The position numbers were made by a program, and so were the translations under genes. The notes beneath the pieces are model-generated. The model saw nothing but the letters and a program-made list of their open reading frames with translations. It had not been told where the DNA came from and did no database searches. A stretch of 6,333 nucleotides of DNA from Phycisphaeraceae bacterium. Lineage in GTDB: Bacteria; Planctomycetota; Phycisphaerae; Phycisphaerales; Phycisphaeraceae. The stretch covers positions 1 through 6,333 of the forward strand of contig PUNN01000135.1 of the NCBI GenBank assembly GCA_003552605.1, read 5' to 3'. Below are positions 5,231 to 6,333 of the stretch, piece after piece (positions within the stretch are counted from its first letter, which is position 1; every line of letters starts with the position of its first letter).

Positions 5231-5265
5231 CACCCGTTCAACGTCGCAAGAGCACGGTATGCACC

Positions 5266-6333
<1,068 letters not shown>

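Noticed and set aside
3806..5233. 475-codon open frame on the minus strand
   Set aside because: It is the antisense of lysA, whose motifs are complete on the plus strand. Such long mirror frames are usual in high-GC genes, and the translation is Arg/His/Gly-rich with no family features.

Overview
The window is high-GC bacterial chromosome carrying seven genes, two of them cut by the window edges. In order they are: the 3' part of a pyruvate dehydrogenase E2 gene (+), an arsenate reductase of the low-molecular-weight phosphatase fold (-), a gamma-class carbonic anhydrase-like hexapeptide protein (+), a two-gene TacA/TacT-type toxin-antitoxin module (+), diaminopimelate decarboxylase lysA (+), and the 5' part of ruvB (+). 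The protein features best fit a planctomycete, perhaps of the Phycisphaerae. RuvB reads EEYLYPAMEDF after Walker B, where proteobacterial RuvB usually reads EEILYPAMEDY, and the LysA ends and C-terminal blocks resemble planctomycete LysA as I remember them. This is recall, not a database search, so the placement is moderate at best; a high-GC gammaproteobacterium is the main alternative.

Layout: E2 and arsC converge across about 60 bp. arsC and the carbonic anhydrase-like gene diverge from a 178-bp spacer. That spacer holds a good promoter for the anhydrase gene, with its expected start site on or next to the ATG, so the mRNA is probably leaderless. A 412-bp gene-free stretch follows (2360-2771). 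It carries a strong palindromic repeat and, just before the toxin-antitoxin module, a perfect 10-bp inverted repeat that is the likely operator. The antitoxin and toxin genes overlap by 8 bp. A second gene-free stretch (3568-3871) holds a diverged, expanded copy of the palindromic repeat, then the lysA promoter region. ruvB starts 80 bp after lysA.

Most genes are unrelated housekeeping functions: central carbon metabolism, lysine and peptidoglycan precursor synthesis, Holliday junction migration, and arsenate detoxification. The accessory part is the 2.56-3.74 kb segment, where the toxin-antitoxin module lies between two same-orientation copies of one structured repeat. I see no CRISPR array, tRNA, rRNA, transposase gene or wholly new multi-gene system. 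The repeat pair and its link to the toxin-antitoxin module is the most interesting lead.
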